Source of the DNA: Dyella nitratireducens
GTDB lineage: Bacteria > Pseudomonadota > Gammaproteobacteria > Xanthomonadales > Rhodanobacteraceae
Assembly: GCF_014642835.1 (NCBI RefSeq)
Contig: NZ_BMJA01000002.1
Coordinates: forward strand, 285,713-349,712
Direction of reading: 5' to 3'
Length of the DNA: 64,000 bases
This document shows positions 52,559 through 61,565 of this stretch, piece after piece (position 1 is the first letter of the stretch; every line of letters begins with the position of its first letter). Position numbers and translations under genes: made by a program. Below the pieces are notes generated by a model, which made no database searches, was not told where the DNA came from, and saw nothing but the letters and a program-made list of their open reading frames with translations.

Positions 52559-55042
52559 TCATTCAGCACGCAACAACCGCATCGGCGGCGTATGCGTCAC
52601 TTTTCGCGTACCAGCCAACCCAAGCAACATCACCACGAAGGCCGCGGCAAGCGCCGCCAGGATCAGCGGCAAAGGCTGCGGCATGAAATCCTTGATGTGG
52701 AACACGCTGCGCCCCAGCCACCATCCGCCGACCATGGAACCCAGCGCCGCCGTGATGCCCGCGATCAGGCCGAGCAGGGCGAACTCGCATGCGGCAGCAA
52801 TGCGTAGCAGGCCGCGCCGTGCACCGAGGGTACGCAGCAAGGCTGCCTCATGGCGGCGTTCCTGCCCGCTCGTCGCCAATGCGGCGGCCAGCACCAAGGC
52901 GCCGGCCAGCAGGCTGAAGCCGAGCACCCAGCGCACTGCGCTGGTTACGCGCTGCACGATCTCGCGCACGCGGTCGAGCAGCGCGTCCACGTCTACCAGG
53001 CTCAGGTTTGAATAGTTGCGCGACAGTGTGGCCAGCGCTTCGGCATGGCCGCGCGGAAGATAAAAACTGGCTAGCCAAGTGTGTGGGAGCGTGTTTGCAT
53101 GCGTGGGATCCATGAGCAGGAAGAAGTTCACCCGGAACGATGTCCAATCCACATGGCGGAAGCTGGTGATCTTTGCGTCGACCTGACCTTCACCGACATC
53201 GAAGCGCATGATGTCACCAAGTTTGAGTGCGTACATGTCGCGCCACATCGTATCCACCGACACTTCGGCTTGCGTCGGATGTGGATCGAACCAATGGCCG
53301 GCGATCACGGTGTTCGACGGCGGCAAATCGTTGGACCATGACAGGCGCAACTGTCGATCGCTCCATTCCTTTGCACGCTCGTCTTTGAAGGTCAGCGAGT
53401 CGATCGGATGTCCATTGATGGCAGTGAGTTTGCCGACGGCCAGCGGCATCATGTTGAGCTGGTTGGCGCCGATGCGATCGAGCGCCTGGTTGAAATCATT
53501 GCGCTGATCGTCCTGCAGGTTGAGCACGAACCAATTCGGCGTATCGCCAGGCAATTCCTTGCGCCAGCCATCCAGTAACGCGGGCGCCACCACGGCCAGC
53601 AGCAACAAGGCGGTAAGGCCCATGCTCAATGCGGTCGCCTGCACGATGCTCAAGCCACGTCGGCGTGCCAGCGCCGCCATGCCAAGCCGCAGCGCGGGGT
53701 GGCCACCCGGTGTGATGCGTCGTGTTACCCATAACAACAAGGCGGCAAGCAACGCGGCCACCACGGCAACGCCCAGCAGGCTTACGGCAAGAATCCCGGC
53801 AAGTTTGGCGGAACCGCTGAGATTCCAGATCAACGCCAGCGCCACCACGGCAGGGATCAGGTACAGCACATCGAAGCGGCGAATGCGTCGCGCCATGCTC
53901 GCGCGAAAGACGGCGACCGGCGGTACATCGGCCAGCCGTACAAGTGGCGGCAACGCAAATCCCACCAGTACGGCGATGCCCATGCCGGCAGCAGCCAGGG
54001 CCGGCAAAATCGGCAGTTCTGTCGGTACACCCGAAAACAATTGGCTGGCGAACATCCATGCACCTTGTGCCAGCACCAACGCCAGCAGTACGCCGAGTAA
54101 CGCTGCCGGTAGCGCCAGCCCACCCATCGTGCCGAGCAGCAACGTAAACACACGCGCACGCGACGTGCCGAGTGCACGCAGCAATGACACTTCACTGGTC
54201 TTGCGTCGCGCATAACGCTGCGAAGCCAGTGCAATCGCCACGCCCGAAAGCAGTGCCGACAGCAAAGCTGTCAGGCGCAAAAAGGCACCGGCACGATCAA
54301 ACGCATTGCGCATGCGTTCTTGCGTCTGCTCCGGTGTAATGAGTTCACCACCCTGCGGCAGGGTGGTCGATTGCGCCCACGTGCGCCAACTCTGTACGGC
54401 GGCTGGTTCGCCGGCCAGCAACACGGTGTGTCGCGCGCGGCTGCCGACACCGAGCAAGCCAGCCTGTTGCGCATCGTTGATGTTCATCAGCGCGCGCGGC
54501 GCCATGGCTACCAATTCGCCGCCATCCGGCTGCTGGATCAGCTCGCCCGCAATGCGCAGATCGCGGCCACCCAGCTGCACGCTGTCACCGACGCGTCGAT
54601 TCAGCCCCACCAGCGCGCGATGATCGAGGTAGACGGTGCCGGCCGCCGGGCCGTGGCTGGTCGCCTGCTTTCCGTTGGCATCTGCGATTAACAAAGTACC
54701 GCGCAACGGATAGGCGCTGTCGGCGGCAAGTACATCCAGCAATTGGCTCTGCTGCTGCGCGAACGCGACCGTGGGAAAACTCGCTGTGTTGGTGAGGGAC
54801 AAACCGCGCTGATGGCCGGCGACCGAGAATTTGCCCGGAATGTTTTCCGGTGCCGAAACACCCAGATCGCCGCCGATCAATTCGGCCGCGCTGGCAAGTA
54901 CCCCACGTTCCATGCGCGTGCTGAGCGTCGCCACCACGCCCAGCGCCACCACGGCAAGCACAAGGGATGCAGCCAGCGTGCGCAACTCCGGCAGATGCCA
55001 TTCGCGACGCAAGCTGCGCAAGGCGAGCAGCAGGATTTTCAT
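52559..55042 (-). CDS. ABC transporter permease, FtsX/YbbP type
   Basis: 827-aa membrane protein. One N-terminal helix (LRTLAASLVLAVVALGVVATL) is followed by a large periplasmic domain and several C-terminal helices in two FtsX-type blocks (about 265-500 and 715-815). This is the 10-helix MacB/YbbP-like layout with two FtsX domains. Together with the upstream ATPase it forms the YbbA-YbbP system, which is conserved beside tesA in gammaproteobacteria; its substrate is unknown. The start ATG 55042 overlaps the ATPase stop. A repeat copy follows its own stop. Confidence 0.88.
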   Translation of the reverse strand: MKILLLALRSLRREWHLPELRTLAASLVLAVVALGVVATLSTRMERGVLASAAELIGGDLGVSAPENIPGKFSVAGHQRGLSLTNTASFPTVAFAQQQSQLLDVLAADSAYPLRGTLLIADANGKQATSHGPAAGTVYLDHRALVGLNRRVGDSVQLGGRDLRIAGELIQQPDGGELVAMAPRALMNINDAQQAGLLGVGSRARHTVLLAGEPAAVQSWRTWAQSTTLPQGGELITPEQTQERMRNAFDRAGAFLRLTALLSALLSGVAIALASQRYARRKTSEVSLLRALGTSRARVFTLLLGTMGGLALPAALLGVLLALVLAQGAWMFASQLFSGVPTELPILPALAAAGMGIAVLVGFALPPLVRLADVPPVAVFRASMARRIRRFDVLYLIPAVVALALIWNLSGSAKLAGILAVSLLGVAVVAALLAALLLWVTRRITPGGHPALRLGMAALARRRGLSIVQATALSMGLTALLLLAVVAPALLDGWRKELPGDTPNWFVLNLQDDQRNDFNQALDRIGANQLNMMPLAVGKLTAINGHPIDSLTFKDERAKEWSDRQLRLSWSNDLPPSNTVIAGHWFDPHPTQAEVSVDTMWRDMYALKLGDIMRFDVGEGQVDAKITSFRHVDWTSFRVNFFLLMDPTHANTLPHTWLASFYLPRGHAEALATLSRNYSNLSLVDVDALLDRVREIVQRVTSAVRWVLGFSLLAGALVLAAALATSGQERRHEAALLRTLGARRGLLRIAAACEFALLGLIAGITAALGSMVGGWWLGRSVFHIKDFMPQPLPLILAALAAAFVVMLLGLAGTRKVTHTPPMRLLRAE

Positions 55043-55737
55043 GCGGATGGCTCTCCCATCGGCACCAGCCGCCCTTCCTGCAATTCCGCGCGACGCATGC
55101 AACGTTCGGCCAGCTGCATGTCGTGCGTGACCAGGATCAGCGTGGTGTGATGGTCGCGATTCAGTGCGAACAACAGATCGCAGACGTGCCGCCCGGTACG
55201 TCGATCCAGGTTGCCCGTGGGCTCATCGGCAAACAGTAAGCGCGGGCTATGCACGAAGGCGCGCGCAATCGCTACGCGTTGCTGTTCGCCGCCGGAAAGC
55301 TGTGCGGGATAGTGTTTGCGCCGGGAGCCGAGTTCGACGGCATCCAGCGCAGCGTGCGCGCGCTCGCGCGCATCGGCGTGGCCTTCCAGTTCCAGCGGCA
55401 ACATCACGTTCTGCTCGGCAGTGAGTGCGGGCAATAAGTGGAACGACTGGAACACGAAGCCAACCAGGCGCCGGCGCAGATCCGCGCGCGCTTCTTCATC
55501 AAGCTGTTCCAGCGCATAACCATCGAGCTGAATGCTGCCACGCGTGGGCGTGTCCAGGCCGGCAAGCAAGCCGAGCAGGGTGGTTTTGCCGGAGCCGGAG
55601 GCACCGACGATGGCGAAGCTCTCGCCTGCGCTTACCTGCATCGCCACGTTGCTGAGGATGTCCAGCCTTCCCTCGGGACCATTCACCGACTTGCTAACAT
55701 CGCGAACTTCCAATACCGGACGAGAACCACCACTCAT
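55039..55737 (-). CDS. ABC transporter ATP-binding protein, YbbA/LolD type
   Basis: 232-aa ATPase. Walker A is GASGSGKTTLL, the Q loop is GFVFQSFHLLPALTAEQNV, the signature is LSGGEQQRVAIARA, Walker B is LLFADEPTGNLD, and the H loop is LVTHDMQLA. This matches the MacB/LolD/YbbA group. Its ATG (55735-55737) lies in the same CATG as the tesA start on the other strand, so the two divergent genes share start bases. It is coupled to the permease by a 4-bp overlap. Confidence 0.93.
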   Translation of the reverse strand: MSGGSRPVLEVRDVSKSVNGPEGRLDILSNVAMQVSAGESFAIVGASGSGKTTLLGLLAGLDTPTRGSIQLDGYALEQLDEEARADLRRRLVGFVFQSFHLLPALTAEQNVMLPLELEGHADARERAHAALDAVELGSRRKHYPAQLSGGEQQRVAIARAFVHSPRLLFADEPTGNLDRRTGRHVCDLLFALNRDHHTTLILVTHDMQLAERCMRRAELQEGRLVPMGEPSA

Positions 55738-56362
55738 GCGTCGTTTCCTATGTTTGTTGCTGCTGCTTGTTTGCGGTATCGGTGCAGTGCAGGCCGCGTC
55801 CACCCAGGCCGCGCCAGCGAAGAACGTGCTTGTGCTCGGAGACTCCTTGTCCGCCGCGCACAACATTCCCGTAGAAGCAGGCTGGGTGCATCTGCTGGAA
55901 GTACGTCTCAAGCAGATGGAGCCGGGCTGGGCGGTGATCAATGCCAGCATCAGCGGCGAAACCTCGGTGAGCGGGCGCAACCGGTTGCCGGCGCTGCTGG
56001 CGCAATACCACCCGCGCATCGTGGTGATCGAGCTGGGTGCCAACGACGGCCTCCGCGGCCTGCCATTGACCGACCTGCGCAGCAATCTCGCGGCGATGAT
56101 CGACGCGGCACAGCATGCCGGCGCCAAGGTGCTGCTGCTCGGCATCGAGCTGCCGGTGAACTACGGGCCGCAGTATCGCGATGGTCTGCGTGCCGTGTAT
56201 GCGGATCTTGCCCGCGACAAGCACACCGCCCTGGTCCCGTTCCTGCTGGAAGGCGTGGCTTTGAACCCCTCGCTGATGCAGGAGGACGGCCTGCACCCGG
56301 TGGCCAACGGCGAGCCGCTCGTGCTGAATAACGTCTGGCCAGAACTTAAGTCGTTGTTATAG
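55736..56362 (+). CDS. tesA: Arylesterase/thioesterase, TesA-like GDSL hydrolase
   Basis: 208-aa periplasmic hydrolase of the SGNH group. The signal peptide (FLCLLLLLVCGIGAVQA) is followed by VLVLGDSLSAAHNI with the nucleophile Ser, the Gly in INASISGETSVSGR, the Asn in ELGANDGLRG and the Asp-His in LMQEDGLHPVANGE. It acts on acyl-CoA-like or ester substrates. ATG 55736 lies in the same CATG as the start of the divergent ABC ATPase gene, an arrangement close to that of E. coli tesA-ybbA. Confidence 0.93.
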   Translation: MRRFLCLLLLLVCGIGAVQAASTQAAPAKNVLVLGDSLSAAHNIPVEAGWVHLLEVRLKQMEPGWAVINASISGETSVSGRNRLPALLAQYHPRIVVIELGANDGLRGLPLTDLRSNLAAMIDAAQHAGAKVLLLGIELPVNYGPQYRDGLRAVYADLARDKHTALVPFLLEGVALNPSLMQEDGLHPVANGEPLVLNNVWPELKSLL

Positions 56363-56462
56363 AAGGCCAACACGGTTTCATCCGCTTAAATTCACGTTGT
56401 CCTTACCACTCTGGAGGGTAGCCTTCACAAATGTGAAGACTCCCCAAGGCGACGAGGCGACC

Positions 56463-57194
56463 ATGAGTTCACGTGACGAGCATGCAGGGCTGATCCTGCT
56501 GGTGGAAGACAACCGTCAGATTGCGGAAATGGTGGGCGAATTTCTCGAGCGCCGTGGCTATTCTGTTGATTTTGCACAAGATGGTGTCAGCGGCCTGCAC
56601 TTGGCAGTGTCCAACAGTTACGACGTGGTGGTGCTGGACCTGATGCTGCCCGGTATCGATGGCCTGGATGTCTGTCGCAAGCTGCGCGGCGACGCCAAGA
56701 AATCCACCCCCGTGCTGATGCTGACAGCCCGCGACACCCTGGAGGACAAGCTGATAGGCCTGGAGGCCGGCGCGGACGACTACCTGGTGAAGCCCTTCGA
56801 GGTGCGGGAGCTGGAGGCGCGCCTGCGTGCCCTGATCCGCCGCGATCGCCGCCAGGTGTCCAGCGAAGTGCTCACCGTCGGCGACATGACCCTGGACACG
56901 GCCACCCTGCGGCTCACCCGCGCCGGGCAGGAGCTGACCGTCTCCCCGATCGGCCTGAAGCTGCTGGCGATCCTGATGCGCGAATCGCCGCGCGTGGTGA
57001 GCCGGCGGGATATCGAACGGGAAATCTGGGGCGACACGCTGCCTGATTCGGATACCTTGCGCTCGCATCTTTACAATCTGCGTCGGGTGATCGACAAACC
57101 GTTCGATCGGCCCCTGCTGCATACCATCCATTCGGCCGGTTACCGCCTTGCCGACCTGGAAGCAGAGACCACTCCGGCCAGCCACATCGCATAA
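56463..57194 (+). CDS. OmpR-family response regulator
   Basis: 243-aa regulator. The receiver has LLVEDNRQIAEMV, the acceptor Asp in VVVLDLMLPGIDGLDV, Thr in VLMLTARD and Lys in DYLVKPFEVRELEARL. The C-terminal winged helix includes LTVSPIGLKLLAILM, VVSRRDIEREIWGD and RSHLYNLRRVIDKPF, and ends with IHSAGYRLADLE. ATG 56463 follows a GAGGCGACC region; TTG 56397 upstream is possible. The paired kinase starts 16 bp after the stop. Confidence 0.93.
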   Translation: MSSRDEHAGLILLVEDNRQIAEMVGEFLERRGYSVDFAQDGVSGLHLAVSNSYDVVVLDLMLPGIDGLDVCRKLRGDAKKSTPVLMLTARDTLEDKLIGLEAGADDYLVKPFEVRELEARLRALIRRDRRQVSSEVLTVGDMTLDTATLRLTRAGQELTVSPIGLKLLAILMRESPRVVSRRDIEREIWGDTLPDSDTLRSHLYNLRRVIDKPFDRPLLHTIHSAGYRLADLEAETTPASHIA

Positions 57195-57210
57195 CCGCCC
57201 AACAACTTAC

Positions 57211-58194
57211 ATGACCACCACGGGTGCCCAAGTGCCGCGCGTAGAACGTGTGCGCGGCGGTTTTCAACGCCACCTGCTGCTGATTTTCAGCATGCAGTTC
57301 GTGGCCGTGGTCGTGGTATGCCTGATGGGTTATTACAACGTGGCACCCGTCTTTGCCGTGGTGCTGCTGATCGTGATCGTCAGCGCGCTCACCTGGCTGG
57401 CCACCGAGCGCAGCTGGCGACAGGTCACCAGACTGGCGCGGTGGGTGGGCAACTGGAAAGAAGGGCAGACCGACCTGGATGCTTTGCAGTCCGACCGCTT
57501 GCGCGAGACTGACAGCGACATCGCTACGCTTGCCCGCGGCTTCCACAACTTCGCCAGCCGCATCGCCGGTTACAACGAACGCGAGCGCAATTTCACCCGC
57601 GACGCCAGCCATGAACTGCGCAGTCCGCTTACCGTGATCAAGATGTCCACCGACATGCTGTCGGACGAAGCGGGTTTGAGCGAGTTCGGCAAGCGCTCCG
57701 TGCAGCGCATTCGACGCGCGACGCGCGAAATGGAATCGCTGGTCGAGGCCTTGCTGATCCTGGCGCGCGAAGCCGACAACGGCCAGGGTGAGCAGGATTT
57801 CGTAGTGAATGACGTGCTGCGCGATGAACTCGCCAACGCGCGCGAGATGTTGCACGGTCATCCGATCGAGCTGCGCCTGGAGGAACCGGCGACGTTTGCA
57901 TTGCACGGCTCGCCGCGCGTGTTCGCCGTGTTGTGTTGGCAGTTGATTCGCCACGCCAGCCAGTACACGGGGCAGGGTGTGGTGCAGGTGACGGTGTTGC
58001 CCGGCATGGTGAGCGTCAGCGCCACTGCCGGTGGTGAACAGGATCCACCGGCGCCTGGGCAACGTGGTTTTGAATACGCCATCGCGCAACGCATCAGCGA
58101 ACGCTTTGGGTGGCCGCTGAGTCTGCATGTGCAGGGCGGCAATCGTTACGTGGCTGAGATTCGGTTTCCGAAGCCGTTGCCGGTGTCGGCGTAG
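57211..58194 (+). CDS. Sensor histidine kinase with degenerate ATP-binding lobe
   Basis: 327-aa membrane kinase-like protein. Two helices lie near residues 21-41 and 47-64 with almost no periplasmic loop, then a HAMP-like linker and the H box with H134 (DASHELRSPLTVI), which is intact. In the C-terminal lobe the N-box Asn is His248 (LIRHASQYTG), the DxGxG box reads SATAGG (270-275), the ATP lid is absent and the second Gly box is GFEYAIAQ. ATP binding is therefore doubtful; it may be a phosphatase or act only as a sensor. It is cotranscribed with the regulator. Confidence 0.82.
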   Translation: MTTTGAQVPRVERVRGGFQRHLLLIFSMQFVAVVVVCLMGYYNVAPVFAVVLLIVIVSALTWLATERSWRQVTRLARWVGNWKEGQTDLDALQSDRLRETDSDIATLARGFHNFASRIAGYNERERNFTRDASHELRSPLTVIKMSTDMLSDEAGLSEFGKRSVQRIRRATREMESLVEALLILAREADNGQGEQDFVVNDVLRDELANAREMLHGHPIELRLEEPATFALHGSPRVFAVLCWQLIRHASQYTGQGVVQVTVLPGMVSVSATAGGEQDPPAPGQRGFEYAIAQRISERFGWPLSLHVQGGNRYVAEIRFPKPLPVSA

Positions 58195-58213
58195 CTTCCA
58201 TCTCCGCCGGAAC

Positions 58214-58281
58214 ATAGGTTGGGGTGCAAACCCCAACATACGCACACACATCCGAGTGTTGGGGTTTGCACCCCAACCTAC
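58214..58281. repeat. GTAGGTTGGGGTG palindromic repeat, copy 8
   Basis: 68-bp copy, the shortest, between convergent genes (kinase ends 19 bp before it, CoA transferase ends 3 bp after it). The first base differs (ATAGGTTGG); the arms are otherwise perfect. Confidence 0.9.
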
Positions 58282-58284
58282 GCG

Positions 58285-59640
58285 TCATCGCAGTGAAGCG
58301 CTGATCTCAAACGGGCATCCCGTCTTCGCCTTCACGTCATCCACCGTCACACCTGGCTGCAGTTCGATCAGCGTCAATCCTTTGCCCTTCGCTACTTCGA
58401 ACACGCACAGGTCGGTGATGATCAGGTCCACCACCTGCTTGCCGGTCAACGGCAGATCGCACTCCGTCTTGATCTTCGGCGAGCCGTCCTTCGCGGTGTG
58501 CTCCATCAGCACTACCGTGCGCTTCACGCCACTGACCAGATCCATCGCGCCGCCAGGGCCTTTCACCATCTTGCCCGGCACCATCCAGTTGGCGAGATCA
58601 CCGGTGCAGGATACTTCCAGTCCACCGAGAATCGACAAGTCGATGTGCCCGCCGCGGATCATCGCGAACGATTCGGCGCTGGAGAAATAGCTCGAACCGG
58701 GCAGGGCGGTAACCGTCTGCTTGCCGGCATTGATCAGGTCCGGGTCCACGTGCGCTTCATCCGGGAACGGGCCGATGCCGAGCAGGCCGTTCTCCGACTG
58801 CAGTATCACGTCCATGCCTTCCGGAATGAAGTTCGCCACCAGCGTGGGAATGCCGATGCCGAGGTTTACGTAGAAACCATCGCGCAATTCCTTCGCCGCG
58901 CGCTGAGCCATGGCCATGCGGATCGGGCTTTCCTTGCCGGTGTTGGCGCCAGCGAGCGTGCGAAATTCGATGCGCTTCTCGTACTTCTCGCCCTTGATGA
59001 TGCGGTCGACGTAGATGCCCGGCACATGGATCTGATCCGGATCCAGTTCGCCCACTTCCACCAGTTCTTCCACCTCAGCCACGCAAATCTTGCCGCAGGT
59101 GGCGATCATCGGATTGAAGTTGCGCGCGGTCTTGCGGAACACCAGGTTGCCGAGCTTGTCGCCCTTCCATGCTTTCACAATTGAAACATCAGCGTGGATT
59201 GCTTCTTCCAGTACGTATTCCTTGTCACCAAAACGCTTGGTTTCCTTGCCCTCGGCCAGCTTGGTGCCGTAAGCCGTGCGCGTATAGAACCCCGGAATGC
59301 CCGCGCCCCCCGCACGCAGCTTCTCAGCCAGCGTGCCTTGCGGTACCAGATGCAGCTCCAGTTCACCGGACAGCACCTGGCGCTCGAATTCCTTGTTCTC
59401 GCCCACGTAGGAGGCGTACACGCGCTTGACCTGGCGCGTCTTCAGCAGTGGGCCCATGCCGAAATCATCCACGCCGGCGTTGTTGCCGACGATGGTCAAA
59501 CCCTTCGTGCCGGCCGCGAGCAGGGCGCCGATCAGGTTCTCGGGAATGCCGCACAGGCCGAAGCCGCCTGCCGCGATGGTCATGCCGTCGAACAGCAGAC
59601 CATCCAAAGCCTTGGTAGCGCTTGCGTAAACCTTTTCCAT
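58285..59640 (-). CDS. Succinyl-CoA:3-ketoacid CoA-transferase, A and B subunits fused
   Basis: 451-aa single chain. Residues 1-235 match subunit A ([58 protein letters not shown]). Residues 236-451 match subunit B ([26 protein letters not shown], the catalytic Glu in [11 protein letters not shown], and [14 protein letters not shown]). Bacteria usually have two genes (scoA, scoB); here they are fused as in mitochondrial SCOT. The enzyme activates acetoacetate with succinyl-CoA. It starts at ATG 59640, with a divergent BlaI gene upstream. Confidence 0.92.
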   Translation of the reverse strand: MEKVYASATKALDGLLFDGMTIAAGGFGLCGIPENLIGALLAAGTKGLTIVGNNAGVDDFGMGPLLKTRQVKRVYASYVGENKEFERQVLSGELELHLVPQGTLAEKLRAGGAGIPGFYTRTAYGTKLAEGKETKRFGDKEYVLEEAIHADVSIVKAWKGDKLGNLVFRKTARNFNPMIATCGKICVAEVEELVEVGELDPDQIHVPGIYVDRIIKGEKYEKRIEFRTLAGANTGKESPIRMAMAQRAAKELRDGFYVNLGIGIPTLVANFIPEGMDVILQSENGLLGIGPFPDEAHVDPDLINAGKQTVTALPGSSYFSSAESFAMIRGGHIDLSILGGLEVSCTGDLANWMVPGKMVKGPGGAMDLVSGVKRTVVLMEHTAKDGSPKIKTECDLPLTGKQVVDLIITDLCVFEVAKGKGLTLIELQPGVTVDDVKAKTGCPFEISASLR

Positions 59641-59769
59641 GGGGGTGCCTTTTTTGCAGGGGGAATTAGCTCCCTAGCATACGATGGAACGGTGACGGGG
59701 CGTGTTGTACGAAGGTCGCAGAGATCCCGGATGAGCCGTAAGGGGAATTTCAAGGGACGTCGTCGCCTG

Positions 59770-59822
59770 TTGACATAGTCGTTTACACGCGTAAACATTA
59801 TCTTGTGCTTACAGATGTAAAC
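59770..59822 (+). promoter_or_regulatory. Promoter with two BlaI-type operators
   Basis: TTGACA at 59770-59775 with a -10-like TAAACA or AAACAT around 59792-59798. Overlapping it is the near-palindrome GTTTACACGCGTAAAC (59781-59796). A second dyad TTACAGATGTAA (59809-59820), which has the TACA-NN-TGTA form bound by BlaI/MecI, lies before the blaI start. This suggests autorepression. Confidence 0.6.
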
Positions 59823-59832
59823 GGATTGGCGA

Positions 59833-60204
59833 ATGGCTATTAGCGAAGCCGAAGCGGTCATCATGGAGGTGCTATGGGGAAGGTCACCGCGCAGCGCCGA
59901 AGAGATCCTCGCTGAAGTAGGCGAGCAGCAGAACTGGCAGGAAGGAACAGTCAAGTCACTGCTCAACCGCCTGCTCACCAAGAAGGCGGTGAAAGCCGAA
60001 CGTGACGGCAGGCGTTATCTATATTCCCCGAAGCTGACCCGCGAACAATACATTTCTCAGGAAAGCAAAGGCCTGCTCGATCGGTTGTTCGAAGGTCGCG
60101 TGGCGCCGCTGGTGGCGCACTTTTCGGAGCAACGAAAGCTGAGTAAGCGCGACATTGCCGAGCTGCGCACATTGCTCCGGAAGCTTGACGATGATCAGTC
60201 CTGA
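59833..60204 (+). CDS. BlaI/MecI/CopY family transcriptional repressor
   Basis: 123-aa winged-helix repressor: ISEAEAVIMEVLWGRSPRSAEEILAEVGEQQNWQEGTVKSLLNRLLTKKAVKAERDGRRYLYSPKLTREQY is the family core, followed by the dimerisation region with LLDRLFEG. It should bind TACA/TGTA dyads, two of which lie in front of it, and be inactivated through the M56 protein encoded next. The genes overlap by 14 bp. Confidence 0.92.
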   Translation: MAISEAEAVIMEVLWGRSPRSAEEILAEVGEQQNWQEGTVKSLLNRLLTKKAVKAERDGRRYLYSPKLTREQYISQESKGLLDRLFEGRVAPLVAHFSEQRKLSKRDIAELRTLLRKLDDDQS

Positions 60205-61486
60205 ACGCATCGCGCAGGAATGGATCGCACGCGGCTGGCCGATGCTGCTTGCTTTCACCTTGGGGCTTGTAATCGTGTTCGCTCTGCGCAAATCGTGCCG
60301 GCGACTTTTTGGTGCCGAGCGCAGCTTCCAGCTCTGGTTGTTGCCCTTGCTGGCATGGGTTGTCACGCAACTTCCGAATTCCAGGCCGGGACATATCATT
60401 GAGTTGCCGCCGGTAGTGCAAAAAGTTGCCTCGGTCAGCGCGACGCTGAACACGCATGTCGTTGAGCAGGGAACGAATCCCCATCTGTGGCTACTGCTGG
60501 CATGGCTTGCTGGTGTAGTTCTGACGCTTGTCAGGGCTGCATTGGCTCAGCGGCGTTATCGCAACCTGATGCGTGATGCTGTATCGATTGGGCAGGCTTC
60601 AGATCGTTGGCCTTTGGTGCGTGCGAACAGCGTGGATATTGGGCCGGCCATGGTAGGAGCGTGGCGCCCCTGCATCGTGTTGCCGGCTGATTTCGAGGCT
60701 CGCTACGACGCGACAGAACGCATGCTCATACTCGCCCATGAAAGCATGCATGCGCGGCGCCTGGATGGGTGCTGGAGTTTGCTTGCACAGATGCTGGTTT
60801 CGTTGTTCTGGTTCCATCCCTTGGCATGGCTTGGATGGAGCGCTTTCCGGCATGACCAGGAGCTTGCATGCGATGCCGCGGTGGTTCGCGAACACCACGC
60901 GCAACGCCGCAGTTATGCCAACGCCATGTTGAAAACCCAAACCGCGACTGCGCTGCTGCCGATAGGTTGCAATTGGTCGCCTCGTCATCCTCTTACGGAG
61001 CGTATTGCCATGTTGACACGGAAAACACCAAGTCCACGCCGCCGGGCTGTCGGTGCGTTGCTTTTGCTTAGCTTGACGTTCGGTATAGCAGGTTTTAGCT
61101 ATGCTGCATCACGACAGTCAGCCTTGGCCGTTAAAGCGCCTGTGGAGTACAGGTTGGCTATCGTTGTCAGCCGCGGCAATCACACGCTCGCCAGCCCCAC
61201 TGTGTGCACGCGCGAGAATGAGCCGGCCACCATCCTGCAACAAAGCAAGGTAGATGGTGAGGCCGCCTGGCAATTCAAGTTTGTGCTGAAGCCGGCAGGC
61301 AGCGATCAGGTGCAAATGGATATCCATGGTTCGGTGGACGAAGCAGGGCAACACGACACCGTTGCTCCGACGCTGCGCGGGCCGCTAGGTAAAGTCATGC
61401 TGGTAAGCATTGGCGGACATGCATCGCCGCTGCAGCTCTCCATCACACCCAGCACAGGATGCAGCGCTGAATCTCCGTCTTCCTGA
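60191..61486 (+). CDS. M56 (BlaR1/MecR1-like) membrane metalloprotease
   Basis: 431-aa protein starting at ATG 60191 inside blaI. Four helices are likely; the zinc motif is H183-E-S-M-H187 (LILAHESMHARRLDG), with a third ligand Glu in HDQELACD (E224), then the helix at about 285-305. BlaR1 has an extracellular penicillin-binding domain after this; here it is replaced by a 125-residue tail without SxxK or KTG motifs, rich in beta-type sequence and with two Cys. The signal sensed is therefore not a beta-lactam through the usual domain. It probably relieves BlaI repression. Confidence 0.85.
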   Translation: MISPERIAQEWIARGWPMLLAFTLGLVIVFALRKSCRRLFGAERSFQLWLLPLLAWVVTQLPNSRPGHIIELPPVVQKVASVSATLNTHVVEQGTNPHLWLLLAWLAGVVLTLVRAALAQRRYRNLMRDAVSIGQASDRWPLVRANSVDIGPAMVGAWRPCIVLPADFEARYDATERMLILAHESMHARRLDGCWSLLAQMLVSLFWFHPLAWLGWSAFRHDQELACDAAVVREHHAQRRSYANAMLKTQTATALLPIGCNWSPRHPLTERIAMLTRKTPSPRRRAVGALLLLSLTFGIAGFSYAASRQSALAVKAPVEYRLAIVVSRGNHTLASPTVCTRENEPATILQQSKVDGEAAWQFKFVLKPAGSDQVQMDIHGSVDEAGQHDTVAPTLRGPLGKVMLVSIGGHASPLQLSITPSTGCSAESPSS

Positions 61487-61565
61487 GCGCGTCATGTAAA
61501 GGCCTTTTGACGCATGATGCGATGGCGGCCGGCTATACTCGCTCCATGCTCGCGAGAGGTGTCAC

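Noticed and set aside
4958-58281. Repeat copies considered as a CRISPR array
   Set aside because: The copies are dispersed over 53 kb, palindromic over their whole length, and have no regular spacers or cas genes.
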